From: an uncultured Cohaesibacter sp.
GTDB taxonomy: Bacteria; Pseudomonadota; Alphaproteobacteria; Rhizobiales; Cohaesibacteraceae
Reading direction: 5' to 3'
NCBI RefSeq assembly: GCF_963676275.1
Contig: NZ_OY781091.1
Location: forward strand, 434,001 to 498,000
Length of the DNA: 64,000 nt
In this document: in pieces, positions 61,225 to 64,000 of the stretch
Layout: every line of letters begins with the position of its first letter
Position numbering within the stretch: the first letter of the stretch is position 1
The notes under the pieces: model-generated
Seen by the model: the letters and a program-made list of their open reading frames with translations, nothing else
Databases searched by the model: none
What the model was told of the DNA's origin: nothing
Made by a program: the position numbers and the translations under genes

Positions 61225-62502
61225 ATGCTCTTGCTTATTGGCAGTCTTGTCCTGTTCATGCTCATCGGTGTTCCCATCGCCTATTCGATGGGGCTCTCGG
61301 GCCTCCTCTATTTTCTGACCTATCAGCCCGACCTGATCGCCGTTCTGCCCGCCCGCGTCTATGCCGGCATGAACAGTTCGGTGATGCTGTCGCTGCCGCT
61401 TTTCATCGTCATGGGGCATCTGATGAATCATGGTGGCCTCACGGGGCGCCTGATCGACTTCTGCATGCTGTTTGTCGGCCGCCTCAGAGGCGGGCTCGGG
61501 CTCGTGTCTGTGATGACGGCGATGGTCTTTGGCGGCATTTCCGGCTCGTCGGTTTCCGATGCCGCCTCCATTGGTCAGGTGATGATCCCGGCGATGCGCA
61601 ACAAGGGCTATCCTGTGCGCACGGCGACCGGTCTCATTGCCGCTTCTTCCACCATGGGCATGATCATTCCGCCATCCATTCCGATGGTCATCTATGCCTT
61701 TGCGGCCTCGGAATCCGTCGGGCGGCTGTTTCTGGGCAGTCTGATCGCCGGTGTCATGGTTGGCGTCTTCATGCTCGGCATCGTGCTGATCATCGCCCAC
61801 AGGAACAAGTTTCCATGCGAGGAGGTGGATCTGGCACCCGCCAAGGTGCTGCGCGGTACATTGGAAGGCCTGCCTGCATTGCTGATGCCGCTGATCGTGG
61901 TCGGCTCCGTCGTCACCGGCATCGCCACGGCAACCGAATCCGCTGCCGTCGGTGCGCTCTATGCCCTGCTCGTTGGCCTGTTTGTCTATCGCGGACTGAC
62001 CCTCAAGGATCTGCCCAAACTGTTTGGCGAGGCGATCCTCAGCTCGGCCAATGTGATGATCATCATCGCCTTTTCCGGTGTCTTTACGTGGATTCTGGCG
62101 CTTGAGCATGTCACGCAGATGATCGGTATGCTGTTTGTCCAGCTCCAGCTCGGGCCAACAACCGCGATGCTGGCGGTGGCCGTGGTCATTCTTCTGATCG
62201 GCTTCTTTGTCGATGTCAGCCCGGCCATCCTGCTCTTGACGCCGGTCTTCCTGCCAGCGCTCAAGATGCTGGGAGTGTCGCCAATCCAGTTCGGCGCGGT
62301 GCTGATTTCCGGACTTGCCGTTGGTCTGGTAACGCCGCCGGTTGGCATGTGCCTCAATGTTTGCGCCAGTGTTTCGGGCGAGAGCATCCTGTCGGTTTTC
62401 CGCGGCGCGTTGCCCTTCCTGCTGGCAAATTTCCTTGTGGTGCTGCTGCTCTGCCTCTTCCCCATCTTGAGCACATGGCTGCCCGAGCTTCTGATGGGCT
62501 AG
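61225..62502 (+). CDS. dctM: TRAP transporter large permease (DctM)
   Basis: This 425-residue protein has about 12 membrane segments. The DctM signatures GGISGSSVSDAASIGQVMIPAMRNKGY and GMIIPPSIPMVIYAF are visible. Na+ coupling is usual for the family. I chose the ATG at 61225 (MLLLIGSLVLFMLIGVPIAYSMG); a TTG 33 nt upstream is inside the end of dctQ. A very long hairpin follows. Confidence 0.93.
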   Translation: MLLLIGSLVLFMLIGVPIAYSMGLSGLLYFLTYQPDLIAVLPARVYAGMNSSVMLSLPLFIVMGHLMNHGGLTGRLIDFCMLFVGRLRGGLGLVSVMTAMVFGGISGSSVSDAASIGQVMIPAMRNKGYPVRTATGLIAASSTMGMIIPPSIPMVIYAFAASESVGRLFLGSLIAGVMVGVFMLGIVLIIAHRNKFPCEEVDLAPAKVLRGTLEGLPALLMPLIVVGSVVTGIATATESAAVGALYALLVGLFVYRGLTLKDLPKLFGEAILSSANVMIIIAFSGVFTWILALEHVTQMIGMLFVQLQLGPTTAMLAVAVVILLIGFFVDVSPAILLLTPVFLPALKMLGVSPIQFGAVLISGLAVGLVTPPVGMCLNVCASVSGESILSVFRGALPFLLANFLVVLLLCLFPILSTWLPELLMG

Positions 62503-62525
62503 TGGGGACAAAGAGCCGCATCAAC

Positions 62526-62570
62526 TGAACAGCAAAACCCCGGAGCATTGCTTCGGGGTTTTGCTGTTCA
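62526..62570. terminator. 20-bp hairpin terminator between dctM and the ABC permease gene
   Basis: TGAACAGCAAAACCCCG pairs with CGGGGTTTTGCTGTTCA and the stem extends through GAG/CTT (one G-T pair) to a 5-nt loop. The flanking genes converge, so it can serve both. Confidence 0.85.
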
Positions 62571-62583
62571 TCTGAAAGGGCAA

Positions 62584-64000
62584 CTAGTTGAGGCCCGCCA
62601 CCCGTCCCCTTGAGATCCAGCGCAAGAGTGCAATCAACCCGAGCGGAATGAGCGTCGTGATCATGATCGCGCAAAAGGCCATTGCCATGCCAAGACCGGC
62701 CGAGCCTTGATCAAACTGGGTCCAGATATAGACCGCGATGGTCTGGAAACCGATGGGGGCAACCAGCAGTGAGGCAACCAGCTCGCGCGAGGCGACGGCA
62801 AAGACGAGGATCATCGAGGTCACCATGCTGGGCAGGATCAGTGGCAGGATGATGCGCGTAAAGGCCTTGAGCGGTCGGGAGCCGCAAACACGGGCCGCCG
62901 ATTCCAGATTGTCCCCCAGTTGATGCAGCGATGCGGTGGCATAGCGCACAGGTTGCGGCAGCAGGATACAGATATAGGCCAGCAGCAGAATGAAGGGCGT
63001 GTTATAGGGTGTAACGGGAAGCCATGGCTGGTTCCAAGCCAGAATGATGCCCACCGCGACCACCACACCGGGCAGGGAATTGGGCGTGATCGACAGGGCA
63101 TCGAGAAAATGACGGAAGCGCCCCCGTCCCTTGACCACCGAATAGGCGGTGATTGCGCCGAGCAACCCGGCCAGAAGCGCGGTGGAGGTTCCAAGCGCCA
63201 GCGAATTGCCAAGCGCGACCAGCCCGTCGCTGCCCTTTCCGAGCAATTCGGTGAAATTGTCCAGCCCGAGATTGTCCGCTGCCAGGCCTCCGGAAATGGT
63301 GCGCGAGAGGGCGGTTGCCAGAATGGCCAGAATGGGCAGGCCCGTCGCCAGAAAGCTGATGAAGCCGAAATAGAGCGAGACCGGCACGGCCCAGAGACCT
63401 AGCGAGCGCTTGTCCGAGGTCTGCGGTTTGCCGCCAACGATGCGATAGTCGCGGCGCATCAGCAGCCAGCGCTGCAGCATGAAGGCGAGAAGAGCCATCG
63501 CCACCAGCAGCAGCGACAGGGTTGCCGAACCGGGCAGATCAATTGGCCATTCCGAAATCCGGTTCTCGATGCCGGTCACCAGCACCTCGAAGCCGATCCG
63601 TCGCCCCAGCGCCGCCGGGGTGCCATATTCCTCGATCGCCATGGCAAAGACCAGCAGCAGGCTGGCGGCCAGTCCGGGCATCGCCAACGGAAAGGTAATG
63701 CGCCAGAAAGAGCGCCATTGCCCCGCGCCGAACACCCGACCGACATCGCTATAGCGCGCGCCGATGGTCTCGAAGGTGCGCGAAAGGACAAAATAGACCA
63801 CCGAAAAGGTATTCAGCCCCATGATGATCATGATGCCGGGGATCGAGAAGATCAGGCCAGTCAGATTGAAGCCGGTCAATTGTTCCATATAGCCATGGGG
63901 CTGCAAGGTCATGATCCAGCCAAGGGCGGCAATATAGGGGGGGATCATGAAGGGGATCAGCAGCAGCGCGTCCCAGAGCAGCGCGCCGGGCACACGGAAG
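62584..64000 (-). CDS. ABC transporter permease, FbpB-like (partial, start beyond window)
   Basis: This is an inner-membrane permease of the ferric-iron/FbpB type, with two fused six-helix halves. The visible part has more than 470 residues, and the reading frame runs off the right edge, so the N-terminus is missing. EAA-loop-like segments occur twice: DVGRVFGAGQWRSFWRITFPLAMPG and ESAARVCGSRPLKAFTRIILPLILPS. The C-terminus is complete (SRGRVAGLN). It is the last gene of its unit and converges on dctM. The binding protein and ATPase must lie outside the window. Confidence 0.87.
   Translation of the reverse strand, partial: FRVPGALLWDALLLIPFMIPPYIAALGWIMTLQPHGYMEQLTGFNLTGLIFSIPGIMIIMGLNTFSVVYFVLSRTFETIGARYSDVGRVFGAGQWRSFWRITFPLAMPGLAASLLLVFAMAIEEYGTPAALGRRIGFEVLVTGIENRISEWPIDLPGSATLSLLLVAMALLAFMLQRWLLMRRDYRIVGGKPQTSDKRSLGLWAVPVSLYFGFISFLATGLPILAILATALSRTISGGLAADNLGLDNFTELLGKGSDGLVALGNSLALGTSTALLAGLLGAITAYSVVKGRGRFRHFLDALSITPNSLPGVVVAVGIILAWNQPWLPVTPYNTPFILLLAYICILLPQPVRYATASLHQLGDNLESAARVCGSRPLKAFTRIILPLILPSMVTSMILVFAVASRELVASLLVAPIGFQTIAVYIWTQFDQGSAGLGMAMAFCAIMITTLIPLGLIALLRWISRGRVAGLN

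Noticed and set aside
1-64000. tRNA, rRNA, CRISPR, insertion sequence or prophage
   Set aside because: I saw no cloverleaf-like gene, spaced direct-repeat array, transposase or integrase. The recombinase-like segment in the TetR protein is not a mobile element.

Overview
This window looks like the chromosome of a motile, facultatively anaerobic alphaproteobacterium, most likely in the Hyphomicrobiales (Rhizobiales). The pointers are the fliM / small membrane protein / fliN / fliG / flhB gene order, CtrA-type TTAA-N7-TTAA sites, FNR-type anaerobic boxes, TRAP uptake and a full hydroxyproline pathway. A marine, gelatin-degrading Cohaesibacter-like organism would fit, but that placement is inference only. 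I see no rRNA, tRNA, CRISPR array, transposase or prophage.

Region 1 (1-4.8 kb, + strand): flagellar switch and export genes fliM, a one-TM coiled-coil protein, fliN, fliG, flhB and an unrecognised gene.

Region 2 (4.9-25.4 kb): an anaerobic energy island. One arm on the minus strand has a split NfnA/NfnB-like NADP-ferredoxin module, KorA and KorB (2-oxoacid, probably 2-oxoglutarate, oxidoreductase), and a 744-residue protein that looks like the C-terminal half of a pyruvate:ferredoxin oxidoreductase with a ruined thiamine-diphosphate site and a terminal ferredoxin. A four-gene Na+-pumping methylmalonyl-CoA decarboxylase (mmdADCB order) lies between the arms. The other arm on the plus strand has a very long 1,659-residue NifJ-like oxidoreductase, translationally coupled to a 921-residue NfnB-NfnA fusion. 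Both oxidoreductase arms have FNR-type palindromes upstream. The two arms look like parallel versions of one design: 2-oxoacid oxidoreductase plus flavin NADP-ferredoxin transhydrogenase.

Region 3 (26.3-30.7 kb): an RND efflux adaptor and pump.

Region 4 (30.7-45.2 kb): an ECF sigma factor followed by three flagellins, fliD, fliS, a small possible sigma partner, flgD, flgE, a small basic protein, a FlgN-like chaperone, flgK and flgL. The same two-box element (CGCCYGA, then CGTTA/T about 23 nt later) lies upstream of the sigma gene itself, all three flagellins and flgD. This suggests an autoregulated, dedicated flagellar ECF regulon.

Region 5 (45.2-55 kb): hydroxyproline and proline-peptide catabolism. 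It holds the epimerase, D-hydroxyproline dehydrogenase, deaminase, 2-oxoglutarate semialdehyde dehydrogenase, an Ldh2-type imine reductase, two prolyl peptidases and a GntR regulator. Each of three divergent promoters carries one copy of a shared operator-like sequence. The product, 2-oxoglutarate, is the presumed substrate of the KorAB enzyme in region 2.

Region 6 (55-64 kb): a G3E (CobW/ZigA-like) GTPase behind a Zur-like box, DoxX and SnoaL-like genes, a TetR regulator with an unusual recombinase-like N-terminus, a DctPQM TRAP transporter and a truncated FbpB-like ABC permease.
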